NCBI RefSeq assembly: GCF_000001735.4
Contig: NC_003074.8
Location: 5,642,101-5,706,100, forward strand
Length of the DNA stretch: 64,000 nt
Direction of reading: 5' to 3'
Origin: Arabidopsis thaliana
Taxonomy: Eukaryota > Streptophyta > Magnoliopsida > Brassicales > Brassicaceae
Shown piece after piece: positions 1-9,040 of this stretch. Within the stretch, counting starts at the first letter, position 1; the number at the start of each line of letters is the position of its first letter. Position numbers and translations under genes: made by a program. The notes beneath the pieces are model-generated. The model was given only the letters and a program-made list of their open reading frames with translations. It searched no databases and was not told the origin of the DNA.

Positions 1-575
1 TTCCCTCTCGTTGTAATCAAATTCAATCAACAGTTACTTGCCTGGAATTGAGTTTACGCCTTGATTCATCAACAGTTAAGTAAACTTCTTTCCCTTTCTC
101 ACTATCAATTCCACTTTCAGGATTCGAACCTTCGAAAACTCCGTAATGGAGAACCTACGATTTCAAAAGCGAAAACACACACACCATTCAAAATTTCGAA
201 CATTCTAGAATCCATCTGCACTAATCACTCAACGGGAAAAGATCAGGATAGAGATTCAAATATACAATTCCGTCTTTCGATCGAACATCTTGAACGGAAA
301 ATTTCAAATCCGAACCGGAGAAAACAATTAAACCGGTGTCTGACGGCTGGCCACCACCTTGTGGATGAAACACCGTTGATTCTAGTATTAGAGCTATGCG
401 TCCATCTTGCGCCTGAATCAGAGAGTGAAGGATTCAAGCATTGAGAACTGTTAAAAAGGAGCTTCGAGAATGGTTACTATGAAGACGGGACCTTAAATAA
501 GGAGAGAAATCTGGAATGAGACTGAAGATTGAACATGTCTACATGATAATCAAGCTTCGTCGGAGGAAAATCCAT
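1..575 (-). CDS. AlaX-type alanyl-tRNA editing domain protein, 5' part
   Basis: Partial gene, running off the left edge. Three exons can be read on the minus strand. Exon 1 is 575-492 (starts MDFPPTKLDYHVDM). Exon 2 is about 412-266 and contains HPQGGGQPSDTG, the hallmark of the editing domain shared by alanyl-tRNA synthetase and free-standing AlaX proteins. Exon 3 is 154-42 (starts VLHYGVFEG, ends LTVDESRRKLNS). AlaX proteins hydrolyse mischarged Ser- or Gly-tRNA(Ala) in trans. The zinc-binding HxxxH motif normally follows directly after RRKLNSR, so it should lie in the next exon outside the window. The exon 2 donor (ATT then GTATAT) is inferred. The exon 3 donor reads AG/GCAAGT, a GC-type site. 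I believe this is AT3G16565. No stop or 3' end is visible. Confidence 0.85.
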
Positions 576-1225
576 GGTGATTCCGGTTTCCGACGGATTC
601 GTCGCGGTCAACAGTCAACACTAAAGTACCAAACTATTCAAAACTTTTACGTTTCTACGTGTATTTGTCAAGTTGACTAAAAGCCGCTTCTCCAGATATT
701 TTACGTCTTGCCATTTATTGTTGGGCCTTGATTGTTTGGGCCTTTCAAATATTATATTTCTTTTTTTTTGAGTTTTAATAGGGGGCCCGTTTTAATAGTC
801 TATTTGGACTTTCTTTTTCTCTGTACTGGACAAAAAGGGTATTACTTTTATATTTTTCATTACTAAATTTCAGTAGATTTAATATCTTTGGTTGAGAACA
901 AAATTGTTGTATAAATAATAAATTACTTGTATCTTGTATTTTGAAGAGTCATTGAAATTTATACTCCAAATCTTAGTATTCATAAGAAGGAAACGAGTAA
1001 ATCGGTGTGAACCTAAAATTTTGTAGTCACACCTAAAAACCTAAAATTGCAACGATTTAAAAACTATAAAACCTTCGCATATAAATCCAAATAAAATGTC
1101 TTAAGAAAATGAGTTATTTTTTTTGAACATTTAGCTAATAAAATTTTCTTCAACATATGCTATACAAATTATATATTACTTTTTTAAAGAATAGTTTTTT
1201 TAAAAACGATTTACATATCTCTTTT

Positions 1226-1415
1226 TGTATATTGTAGATCATGAATAATATGACCATTGATTTTCTTTATTTTTTTAGAAGATGACTTTATAATACTTAA
1301 AACTTTTAAGATCTTTTTAAATATAATTTCACAAAATTTACAATGTATTTATATATTTTATTGTAGATCATGAATAACATAACCAATCTTGCGTTTTTTC
1401 TTGACTGTAGAATGA
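1226..1415. repeat. Short direct repeat, about 128-bp spacing
   Basis: The string TTGTAGATCATGAATAA occurs near 1233 and again near 1363. It is followed each time by a related ATRACCAWT stretch. It lies in AT-rich intergenic DNA and looks like a degenerate local duplication with no coding potential. Confidence 0.6.
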
Positions 1416-1553
1416 CCATCTCTGAAATTTCAGGCAATGGTCTGAGATATAGATTTCCAGCCTCCTTGTGTGAACACTCAAGCAGACCATTACACTCAAC
1501 ACATCAGCTACTAACATTTGTTGAAATTTCATGTACATATAAATGATTCTTGG

Positions 1554-1720
1554 CGCCTTGATTCATCAACATTTTTAAATATAAACTTCTTTCCCTTTCT
1601 CAATATCGATTCCAATTTCAGGATTCGAACCTTCGAAAACATCGTAATGGAGAACCTACGATTTCAATATGAAAAACACACACACATCATTCAATAATTC
1701 AGAACAACTTAGAAACCATC
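1554..1720 (-). pseudogene. Detached copy of AlaX gene exon 3 with flanking intron
   Basis: This segment repeats 57-216, which is exon 3 of the neighbouring AlaX-type gene plus part of the preceding intron, including the acceptor ATCGTAG. Both copies lie in the same orientation, and this one is about 1 kb upstream of the gene's start codon. Its minus-strand frame begins VLHYDVFEGSNPE and closes earlier than the original, and small insertions are present near the 3' end of the exon. It is a non-functional gene fragment from a local duplication. I found no copy of exons 1 or 2 beside it. Confidence 0.8.
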
Positions 1721-2647
1721 AAATTGCAAACCCGCTTCGGATCATGTCTTAGGAAAAAAATAATCCAAATAGTGTCCACTCTCATTTCATAATTGTTGCT
1801 TTGTGTCGTTATGCCTGTCATGATATGGTTTTTAATAATGTCCATTTTGATTTTCTTTTTGGTTTTTATAAATTAGTTACAAACTTATAATGTCCATTTT
1901 GATGAAATTGGAAATCACAAATATGAACAATACACAAGAGATGTACATTAAACTCCCTTCATTAATATATGTTGGCATTTTAATAGGTAGTTTTTTTTTT
2001 CATTTGAAATAGTCTCAAATCATGGAAGGAGACCACTCATAATTGTACAAAATAAAAGTAAATGCGTTCTATATTACTCTTAAGTCTTATCTACCTTTGT
2101 ACTATCGTTTTAATTTCTTGTTAGTATAGTAGTACCTTGAAACATAAGCAAAAACATAAACAGAACTTTTTATTAATTTTTTTTTTGGTAGAAAAGAACA
2201 CTGTATTTCTACTTACGATTCTAATAAATTATAACAATTTAAAACAGTATACTTTCCAAAATAAATTAGCAAAATGTAAATTATTCATTTATATAACAAA
2301 AGAAATTTTACTAATTTGTAAAATTGTGTGGATGGTTGGTGAATATGATTTTAGTATATCGTAAAAGTGACCAACAAAATCTTTAAGAAAAAAAAGAAAA
2401 ATAAGTAGTGGATGTCTCCATCAAAAACACTTGGCGCATTAAAACATCCTTAGATCTGAAGCTAACAAAAGGCCACTTGTAAAGCTGTCTCTTTACGACA
2501 CCAAGTGGTATTATTCGTAATTACTTCCATCTTTCAGTGGCATTTCATTAAGCTCCTTCTCTTTTAAAAACCTTTTCTTTTATCTCTCTATCTCTTTCTT
2601 CATAGTTCGTGCACAGAGAGAGCTAAAGCTACAGTGTACAGAAGAAA

Positions 2648-3064
2648 ATGAGAGGACTCTCCAGAAACTCCGGCGCGGCGGCGATATTCGCGATTCTACT
2701 CATTCTCGCCGTTCATAACTGGTCCGTCGCCGTATCTTCTCAATCCACCGAATTCGCCGGAGATTTCCCTCCATTCGAAACAGAGTGCCGCGGTACAATT
2801 GCCGAGTGCTCTGTTTCCGCCGCCCTCGGAGACGGAGGAGATCTATTCTACGGCGGAGGAGAAATGGGAGAGGAGTTCGAGATGGACTCAGAGATCAACC
2901 GGCGCATATTAGCTACGAGGAGGTACATCAGCTATGGTGCGCTGAGGAGAAACACAATTCCGTGCTCACGTCGCGGCGCATCTTACTACAATTGTCGACG
3001 TGGCGCTCAGGCCAATCCTTACTCTCGTGGCTGCAGCGCCATCACTCGCTGCCGGCGCTCATGA
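2648..3064 (+). CDS. RALF23: RALF23 preproprotein (rapid alkalinization factor)
   Basis: Single-exon gene for 138 residues. An N-terminal signal peptide (hydrophobic about residues 10-30) is followed by an acidic propeptide. The dibasic subtilase site RRIL is at residues 85-88, and the mature peptide follows. It carries YISY (93-96), needed for receptor binding, and four cysteines (106, 116, 129, 135) that form two disulphides, ending in RCRRS. In the family the site-1 protease SBT6.1 cleaves at RRIL, and the released peptide binds FERONIA with LLG co-receptors, alkalinising the apoplast and restraining immune signalling and growth. Two extra cysteines (47, 54) lie in the propeptide. The sequence matches Arabidopsis RALF23 as I know it. 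RALF33 is the closest paralogue. The ATG is the only in-frame start giving a signal peptide. Confidence 0.97.
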   Translation: MRGLSRNSGAAAIFAILLILAVHNWSVAVSSQSTEFAGDFPPFETECRGTIAECSVSAALGDGGDLFYGGGEMGEEFEMDSEINRRILATRRYISYGALRRNTIPCSRRGASYYNCRRGAQANPYSRGCSAITRCRRS

Positions 3065-3370
3065 ATCTATCACTGTCAGTCTCACTGTAATTCTTTTTTC
3101 TTTTCTTTTTCTGATATATAATTTTTCAGAAATTTCTCTTTTCTTTTGTTACCGGTTTATATTTCTAAGTTCATTGCGGATTATTAGAGTTTCATACACA
3201 TGTAAATGTTTCTGGGAATTTATCTCTGTTATTGATGTAAGTTTGTTTACATAAACCAGAAAAAAAACTATGGAATAAATACATTATAATTAATAGTATC
3301 ATCACTCATAAACGAATTTGTTATTGAAGTAAATATATATGAAATGGATTTGTTTTCGTATTTATGGTCC

Positions 3371-3395
3371 ATGGATGCATCATGCATGCATGTGC
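3371..3395. promoter_or_regulatory. Overlapping RY (CATGCATG) motif cluster
   Basis: Downstream of RALF23, GATGCATCATGCATGCATGT contains overlapping CATGCA/TGCATG units, the RY or Sph element recognised by B3 factors such as ABI3 and FUS3. A role here is unproven, and it may be a chance palindromic tract. Confidence 0.3.
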
Positions 3396-4851
3396 CGAAG
3401 AAATACCAGATGCTAGAAAAATAAAATAAGGTTTTCTAATTCATAAACTATAATTATAAGTTTCCATATGAAGAAGTATGATCACTAACTAAATAAAATA
3501 ATAATTTCGTACAAACCAAAGTTGTATATTGAGGGCGAATAAAGAGGCGATAATAGGATTTGGTTGGGAGCCAACTAAAGCCAGCTTTCGGCAGAGCAAC
3601 CACACGTGTAGGGATAATCTGTAATATTGATTTTATTATTATATGATACATTTTGCACACACTATGAATTAATACACCATCAATTTCTTCTATATGAAAA
3701 TTTCTTGTCACGGGGACTCATACCTATAAGCCAAACACATAAGCTCTTCGTGATTAACGAAATTGAAAGGTTGCTGTAGGAAAAAAAATTCAAAGAAAAA
3801 GAAAAAACGTTACATTAATTTAAAAGAGAAACAGATGGTTAAGGACCCATTTTTGAGACATTAAATATCACACAACTAACAACAATTCAATTAGAGATAC
3901 TTTTGATTTATTGCACTCAAAATCTAACGGGTCTAACACTTCCTCTTGTCACATTTTGACACAACAATACAAGAAGATAACAAGTTAAAATCACCAAAAG
4001 TTTGGACCACTACTTCCCCATCACTCACCGATTGTTATACATTCAGAATTATTATATGTAAATATTGATGATCCAATAATGAGGCTCATCTATACATAAT
4101 TTTATATGGATGTAATAAGTCTCTATCGTGTGCATATGAACAAGAAACGACAAGCACATCATCTTCCGCATCCTTGTCACGCGGACTTAGCTTTCCCACA
4201 CACTTATACAATTTCTCTCTTACAAACAGCATTGTTTACAATTTTATTTCTTTTCGCAGATTCAATACACATTGGTCACATCAAATTTCTGCAGCTGGCA
4301 TTGATATTTTTATTGTTATTTTGGGATCTGTGAACTATTAATAGATTTGGATATAAGCAAATCCTGTACCTACCATCTATTCATATATCAGCTAAATACA
4401 CGATGTGATTCCAATGGAGTATAGATCAAGCAACCGACTCTTTGGACCACTAGACTTGTGTGAGCTATCTCGAGCGGTAGACTCGGACCGGCCCAATGCT
4501 AGTCAAACATACATAACCGATTCAAAATAATAAACCATGATGAGTTTTTATATCTCTTAGAAGCACAAACTTAATCCTTTAAACCAATCAAACATCAATC
4601 AATTCATGTCTCTAGAATTTCATAGTTTACTCGGGCAAATGCCGCCAATTAAGCTTGATAATAACTTGTGTGTGTGAAACGTTTTAAACCTGAATAGGAG
4701 GCGGAAGGAGAAGAAAATGAAGAGAAGATGCAAAAACATCAATTATAAAAGTGTCATTATGTTTGTTAACGATTATACTAGTGTTTAACAAAACAAACCA
4801 AGAAACAAGACTAAAACCCTCCAAGCAAAGGAATGTAGAAGTGATCTGTAC

Positions 4852-5157
4852 TTATAAAGAGCAACCTAACATAGTAGTGCATTGATTCCTAAAAATCTCT
4901 TTAAGTTGATCGAGCAGCTCATTTGCTGCCTCATAACTTGTCACCTTTCCTAGAGGGCTTACGAGGCGGCGATACACGGGGAAGATGAAAAACTTTTTTC
5001 ATCCATCTCCTCGAGAAGCAACAGGGTCTCTCCACTCTATTTGTTTTACAAGAACCATCTCATCAAACCAAGAAACATGTCGTTTCAACTCAAATAGATT
5101 GACTATACGATCAGGAGTCAATCCATCTCTAAGCATGTCTTTATAGTCATAAACCAT
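4852..5157 (-). pseudogene. Unrecognised protein fragment, interrupted frame
   Basis: Read on the minus strand, one frame of about 100 codons with protein-like composition runs from MVYDYKDMLRDGLTPD through FELKRHVSWFDEM to SYEAANELLDQLKEIF. It is broken near its middle. Charged, helix-like residue patterns occur on both sides of the break in the same frame, which suggests a decayed exon and not chance. I do not recognise the family, and no promoter or splice structure is evident. It may be a remnant of a small gene or of a mobile element. Confidence 0.35.
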
Positions 5158-5476
5158 TTTAAAAGTATCTCTAAAGCATATATAGTATTATTTGACCAAA
5201 CAAGAAGTGAAAACAACCAAACTTTTTGAAAGAATATTACTTCCGGATCAAAGCCAGGTCGACGAGAGTTAACCTGAGTCCTTAAACATTCTCTCTAGAT
5301 TTATCTAAAGGATACATTATTAAGAATTTATTTTGCCAAAAGAAGCTACAAAACAAAGAAAGGGAGATTAATCAATTATCAGCAACAAAGAAGATGGTTT
5401 GTGAATAAAAATACTGAAATCCAAATAAAATTTAGCTTCCTCAACAACCAAACAAGAAGCTAAAATGTAACTAAAA

Positions 5477-6625
5477 TCAAACTTGTAATTCTGCTGGTTC
5501 TTCTCTTTGAGCTCGAGGAACCGGTACCAAACTGGGAATAAAGGTCCAGTGTGAAGGCCAAAGATCCACCACAGAATCAATTTGAGTTTTACTGATCAAC
5601 TTATTTTCTCCGAAAACATAGATCCAAGCCCGACCAGTTTCGTTGCACGAGCACACGACGAGCCTTTTATCTTCAATAAAGTAACTTGGCTGAGAGTCGA
5701 ATCCATCTACTAAATCCGGCAAGTTAGGACTTGAAACTTCCATGAACTTTATCCATTCCACATCTCTATCAAGATTATTATTAATCTTGTACTTGCTCAC
5801 CCAAATCTCAATCTTCTTTGTTGCATGGCATTGCTTTAACAATGAAAATCGATCTCCCTCGAAAACCCTAAGGACGAAAGCATCCTTAAGAAAGTTCGAC
5901 GTCCCACATGGTAGATCACAAAACTTCACGACGCTTTCGCTCGAAGAATTGATTTCAATTAGGTGGTACACGAGATCAGTCGTTTCAAAATAAGTAACCA
6001 AATACAAATTTCCATTCAATGATACACCACTAATTTTAGTGTATATGTTATGAACAATTTGTTTTCCCTGACTATTATCAATAGGCTCGCGGTCTTTCCA
6101 CGCATCAGAGGCAGAGTCATGGATTGTCAACAATCTCTGGGTGTGGTTTTCCTTCCGATCACAAAAAGCAAAGATCTTGTAACTCCCCTTATTGTTGTAT
6201 CCTATGCCATAAGACTCCATTCGAGTGTGGTTTGAACCCTGGTCGATCCATGTACTATGTCTCAGCCACGGGTTCCAAAGCACAACTCCTTTCTCCATGT
6301 CACATAGTAATAACTTATCGCAATCAACCAATTTTTTAGGTATCTCATGAGATTCTAAACCGGGAATATCTAAGGTTAACTCACGCACAACTATCTTGGG
6401 ATCGATGCTTACCGAATAAATCTTGGATTTGGTTGCTAAGATGAATCGAAACGTCATCTTGTGGTTATTGATGAACGTCTTATCGCGGAAGAGAGCGTTC
6501 CATTGTTTCGATACGGTTTTGAAGCGAAGAAGAGATTCTGGTGGGACACGAGAGAGTATCTCTTCAATCAACTCCCATGGAAGAGATAAAGAAAACTCCC
6601 ATGGGCGCTTCTCCTCATGAGCCAT
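5477..6625 (-). CDS. F-box protein with FBA-type associated domain
   Basis: Intronless, 382 residues. The F-box occupies about residues 11-50 (SLPWELIEEILSRVPPESLL, then KQWNALF). It is followed by the long beta-rich F-box-associated interaction domain typical of the large Brassicaceae FBA family, with the usual VVLWNPWLRHSTWI and SYFIEDKRLVVC landmarks. Such proteins join SKP1 and CUL1 in SCF ubiquitin ligases, with the C-terminal domain choosing the substrate, unknown here. A decayed copy of its C-terminus lies at 6905-7236 and a second full F-box gene at 7832-8956, so this is a local tandem cluster. I believe it is AT3G16580. A TATATAAG box lies at about 6670 upstream. Confidence 0.9.
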   Translation of the reverse strand: MAHEEKRPWEFSLSLPWELIEEILSRVPPESLLRFKTVSKQWNALFRDKTFINNHKMTFRFILATKSKIYSVSIDPKIVVRELTLDIPGLESHEIPKKLVDCDKLLLCDMEKGVVLWNPWLRHSTWIDQGSNHTRMESYGIGYNNKGSYKIFAFCDRKENHTQRLLTIHDSASDAWKDREPIDNSQGKQIVHNIYTKISGVSLNGNLYLVTYFETTDLVYHLIEINSSSESVVKFCDLPCGTSNFLKDAFVLRVFEGDRFSLLKQCHATKKIEIWVSKYKINNNLDRDVEWIKFMEVSSPNLPDLVDGFDSQPSYFIEDKRLVVCSCNETGRAWIYVFGENKLISKTQIDSVVDLWPSHWTFIPSLVPVPRAQREEPAELQV

Positions 6626-6904
6626 TAGGGTCGTTTGTTTTCAGTCGAAACTTTCTAATTGACTACTTTACTTATATAAGCTTATCCCAATTAGGGTTTC
6701 TAGCCGATTGTTCATTTAAGTGATATTTCCAAATACCTCGTTTGTGAATAATTAAAAAACAAAATCTCCAAATATCTAAATTTTAGAAAATTCGTGTTTA
6801 TTATTTCATTTTTTTTTTGTTTTACTTTTAATATTTTCTGTTCACTTTTTATTTCCTAAAGTTTATTATGTAAAACAATATCAAGTTTGAAATATAAAAC
6901 GCCA

Positions 6905-7236
6905 GAAACTGCTACCAAACTGGGATTAAAGGTACAGTGTGAAGGCCAAGGATCAACTACATAATTAATCTATATATGCCCGACCATTTTTGTCGCAAGC
7001 GCAGCCGACGAGCCTTTTATCTTCGATGAAGTAACTTGGCCGAGAGTAGGATATGGTGTCAACTAAATTCGGCAAGTTAGGACTTGACAAAGTCATGAAA
7101 TTAATCCAAACCACATCATCACCATTCTCATAGTTAATCTTGTTCTCAGTCACCCAAATCTCAAGCTTCTTTGTTACCATGCATTGCTTTAGCAACGAAA
7201 ACCGTTCTCCTCTAAAGATCTTAAGGGCAATAGCAT
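6905..7236 (-). pseudogene. C-terminal remnant of an F-box (FBA) gene
   Basis: The minus-strand frame from 7236 to 6965 reads as the last part of an FBA domain (FRGERFSLLKQC, then SYFIEDKRLVGCACDKNGRAYI). DNA identity continues past the stop to about 6905 (GCTACCAAACTGGGA). It is closest to the 3' end of the gene at 5477-6625. Relative to that gene, roughly 40 bp are missing between RAYI and the terminal WPF region. The 5' side of the fragment ends exactly where the fold-back element at 7237 begins. There is no F-box and no start, so it is a non-functional relic of a tandem copy. Confidence 0.88.
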
Positions 7237-7407
7237 CGCCCTAGACAATGCCTCATGAAACATGGGCCTTACAGCACCGCCAATGGTAAGAAGATCTTCC
7301 AAGGTTTCTACACTGTGCTATATTCATGGACATCATGTACGTGCTCTTACCATTGGAAAGTGCTCTAAGGCCCATATTTCATGAGGCATTGTCTAGGGCG
7401 GGCCCTG
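7237..7407. mobile_element. Fold-back / hAT-like MITE
   Basis: Two arms of about 53 bp (7237-7289 and 7348-7400) are inverted copies with about four mismatches plus one small indel, separated by about 58 bp. The right arm continues outward as TAGGGCGGGCCCTGA. In reverse this begins CAGGGCCCGCCC and resembles plant hAT termini (CAGGGCCGGCCC type). The left arm lacks that last outer stretch and no 8-bp target duplication is visible, so the left end may have been lost with the F-box sequence it abuts. The transcript of either strand would fold into a long hairpin. Confidence 0.7.
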
Positions 7408-7831
7408 ACTTTGAGGCTATGGAAAATCTCAACACTCTCTACTCAACGCTGCTTATCATGGAAGATAAATCCACGAATATTACGCGAGATTAGAGAGAGA
7501 GAGATGAATATTTGATACAGAGTTAAACCTTGCAGCAGCTATAATACAGAGTAGTTAATTAAGTAATATAATACGATACTGACCTAATAATAAAATAATT
7601 GCGGAAACAAATACAACAAATACAACATAGCTGGTGAAAGCTATGCCGGTGAGCTTAATTAATTACTATGTCTCATAGCTGGTACAAGGTTTCGCTAATC
7701 AAACCATTTAGAAAAATATATTTCGTTTTCTTAATCTATGATCCATAAAACAATGAAATCTTATTCAGTTTGGTTTGCAATAAACGCGAACAATAAGTCA
7801 ATAAAAACGAAACTTGTCATTCTTGTTGCTC
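7408..7831. other. Spacer between fold-back element and F-box gene
   Basis: About 420 bp of AT-rich DNA with a short GA run near 7494 and no coding signal. It serves as the 3' flank of the minus-strand F-box gene that follows. Confidence 0.6.
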
Positions 7832-8956
7832 TTAGGCTAAAGGAATAGGAACCAAACTAGGAACATAAACAAGGTGAAAAGGCCAAGGCTCAACCTCAAA
7901 ACCCATTTGAATCTTCTTGAACCTATCCCCCTTCACAATGTATATGCAAGGCTTACCACTTTCATCACAAGTACACACGATGAGCCTCTTGTCATCATTG
8001 TTATCCATGAAGTAACTCGGCTGAGAATTAGAGTAAAGATCTTGTAATCTCGGGAAGTTTGGTATCGACACTGTCATTAACAGTCTCCACGACACAAGCT
8101 CCTTCCTATCTCCACTAATCTTGTTCTTAGTCACCCAAATCTTGATCTTATTTGTTGTCGGGCATTGTTCCAACACAGATAGCCGATCTCCCCTAAAAAC
8201 CTCAAGGATTTGAGTATCGCCAAAATCGTTCTTACATGGCAAGAGACAAAAGGGCTCGAACATCTCCCTCGAAAAGTCAAAGCTTTGGATAAAACCATCA
8301 CCACCACTTTCACACCTCACAGCAATCCAATACAAAGTTCCATTCAAAGATAAAACAGTCCGGGGAGATCTTAGGTGCCAATCAAATAAACCAAACTTAA
8401 GATCCTTCCACGCATTAGTTTCAAACTCAAATACCGAAACTCTCGGGTTAATTCTGTTGTAACTACCGTTTATTTCACTACTGTAACCATAACCAAACCC
8501 TAAGATCTTGTAACACTTCTCCGGTCTACGATTATCATACCCTAGTCCATATAAATTGAATCTACTCCTCTTAGGCTCGATCCATTTAGTTTGTTTTCTC
8601 AACCATGGATTCCAGACAGCAACCTCGTCAAGCAAAGCAGGACATAACAAAAAACCATCGCAATAAAAGAGGTTTCGATATACCTTAAGCTTCTTATTAG
8701 GACCTTGAGTTTCTAGGTTTAGCTCACGCACCTCTAAGGAGTCATCGATATTGATGCCTATTGAATAGATCTTGGAATCTTTCTCGGTCCGTAATATGAA
8801 CTGAGGACGGACGCAAGCCAAGTGATTGTTGATGAATCTCTGATCGTTGAAAAGTGTGTTCCATCGTTTGCAAACTGTTCTAAAGCGTGTGAGAGATAGA
8901 GGTGGAACACGCAAAAGTATCTCATCCTCCAACTCCAGTGGAAGCTTCGTCGGCAT
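7832..8956 (-). CDS. F-box protein with FBA-type associated domain
   Basis: Intronless, 374 residues. The F-box is at about residues 3-42 (LPLELEDEILLRVPPLSLTR, then CKRWNTLF). The rest is an FBA domain with VAVWNPWLRKQTKWIEP, SYFMDNNDDKRLIVC and a final PWPFHLVYVPSLVPI. It is a predicted SCF substrate receptor with an unknown target, and I believe it is AT3G16590. It shares architecture with the gene at 5477-6625 but is clearly diverged, so the tandem duplication that made the pair is not recent. Shortly upstream, from 9041, begins the terminal-inverted-repeat element, so the promoter is only about 85 bp of unique DNA before that insertion. Confidence 0.9.
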   Translation of the reverse strand: MPTKLPLELEDEILLRVPPLSLTRFRTVCKRWNTLFNDQRFINNHLACVRPQFILRTEKDSKIYSIGINIDDSLEVRELNLETQGPNKKLKVYRNLFYCDGFLLCPALLDEVAVWNPWLRKQTKWIEPKRSRFNLYGLGYDNRRPEKCYKILGFGYGYSSEINGSYNRINPRVSVFEFETNAWKDLKFGLFDWHLRSPRTVLSLNGTLYWIAVRCESGGDGFIQSFDFSREMFEPFCLLPCKNDFGDTQILEVFRGDRLSVLEQCPTTNKIKIWVTKNKISGDRKELVSWRLLMTVSIPNFPRLQDLYSNSQPSYFMDNNDDKRLIVCTCDESGKPCIYIVKGDRFKKIQMGFEVEPWPFHLVYVPSLVPIPLA

Positions 8957-9040
8957 CGTTATTTTCTTTCGGCCACAGAAGACGAAACCTAATTTCTAGC
9001 AAGGTTTAACTTTGCTTCATTGTATTTAGAGATAAGTTGG

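Larger units (their letters stand above)
576..2647. other. Intergenic region between AlaX gene and RALF23
   Basis: About 2 kb of AT-rich DNA separating a minus-strand and a plus-strand gene, so it must hold both promoters. Apart from the copied AlaX exon and the short direct repeat listed separately, I see only poly-A/T runs. The CT-rich tract around 2560-2600 probably belongs to the RALF23 5' leader. No convincing gene. Confidence 0.7.
3065..5476. other. Intergenic region between RALF23 and F-box gene
   Basis: About 2.4 kb of AT-rich DNA containing the RALF23 3' end, the RY cluster and an unrecognised broken frame near 4852-5157. Short open frames elsewhere have no recognisable domain. I see no RNA gene. 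Confidence 0.6.

Noticed and set aside
113-130. tRNA T-arm/B-box-like GGTTCGAATCC on the minus strand (also near 1620)
   Set aside because: No cloverleaf, A box or acceptor stem around it. It is codons Gly-Ser-Asn-Pro of the AlaX exon and its copy.
61-444. 127-codon plus-strand open frame
   Set aside because: It lies opposite the three AlaX-type exons and has low-complexity, non-family sequence, so it is a shadow.
2785-3254. Two plus-strand open frames overlapping RALF23
   Set aside because: Out-of-phase readings of the RALF23 exon and its 3' UTR, Arg-rich or hydrophobic without motifs.
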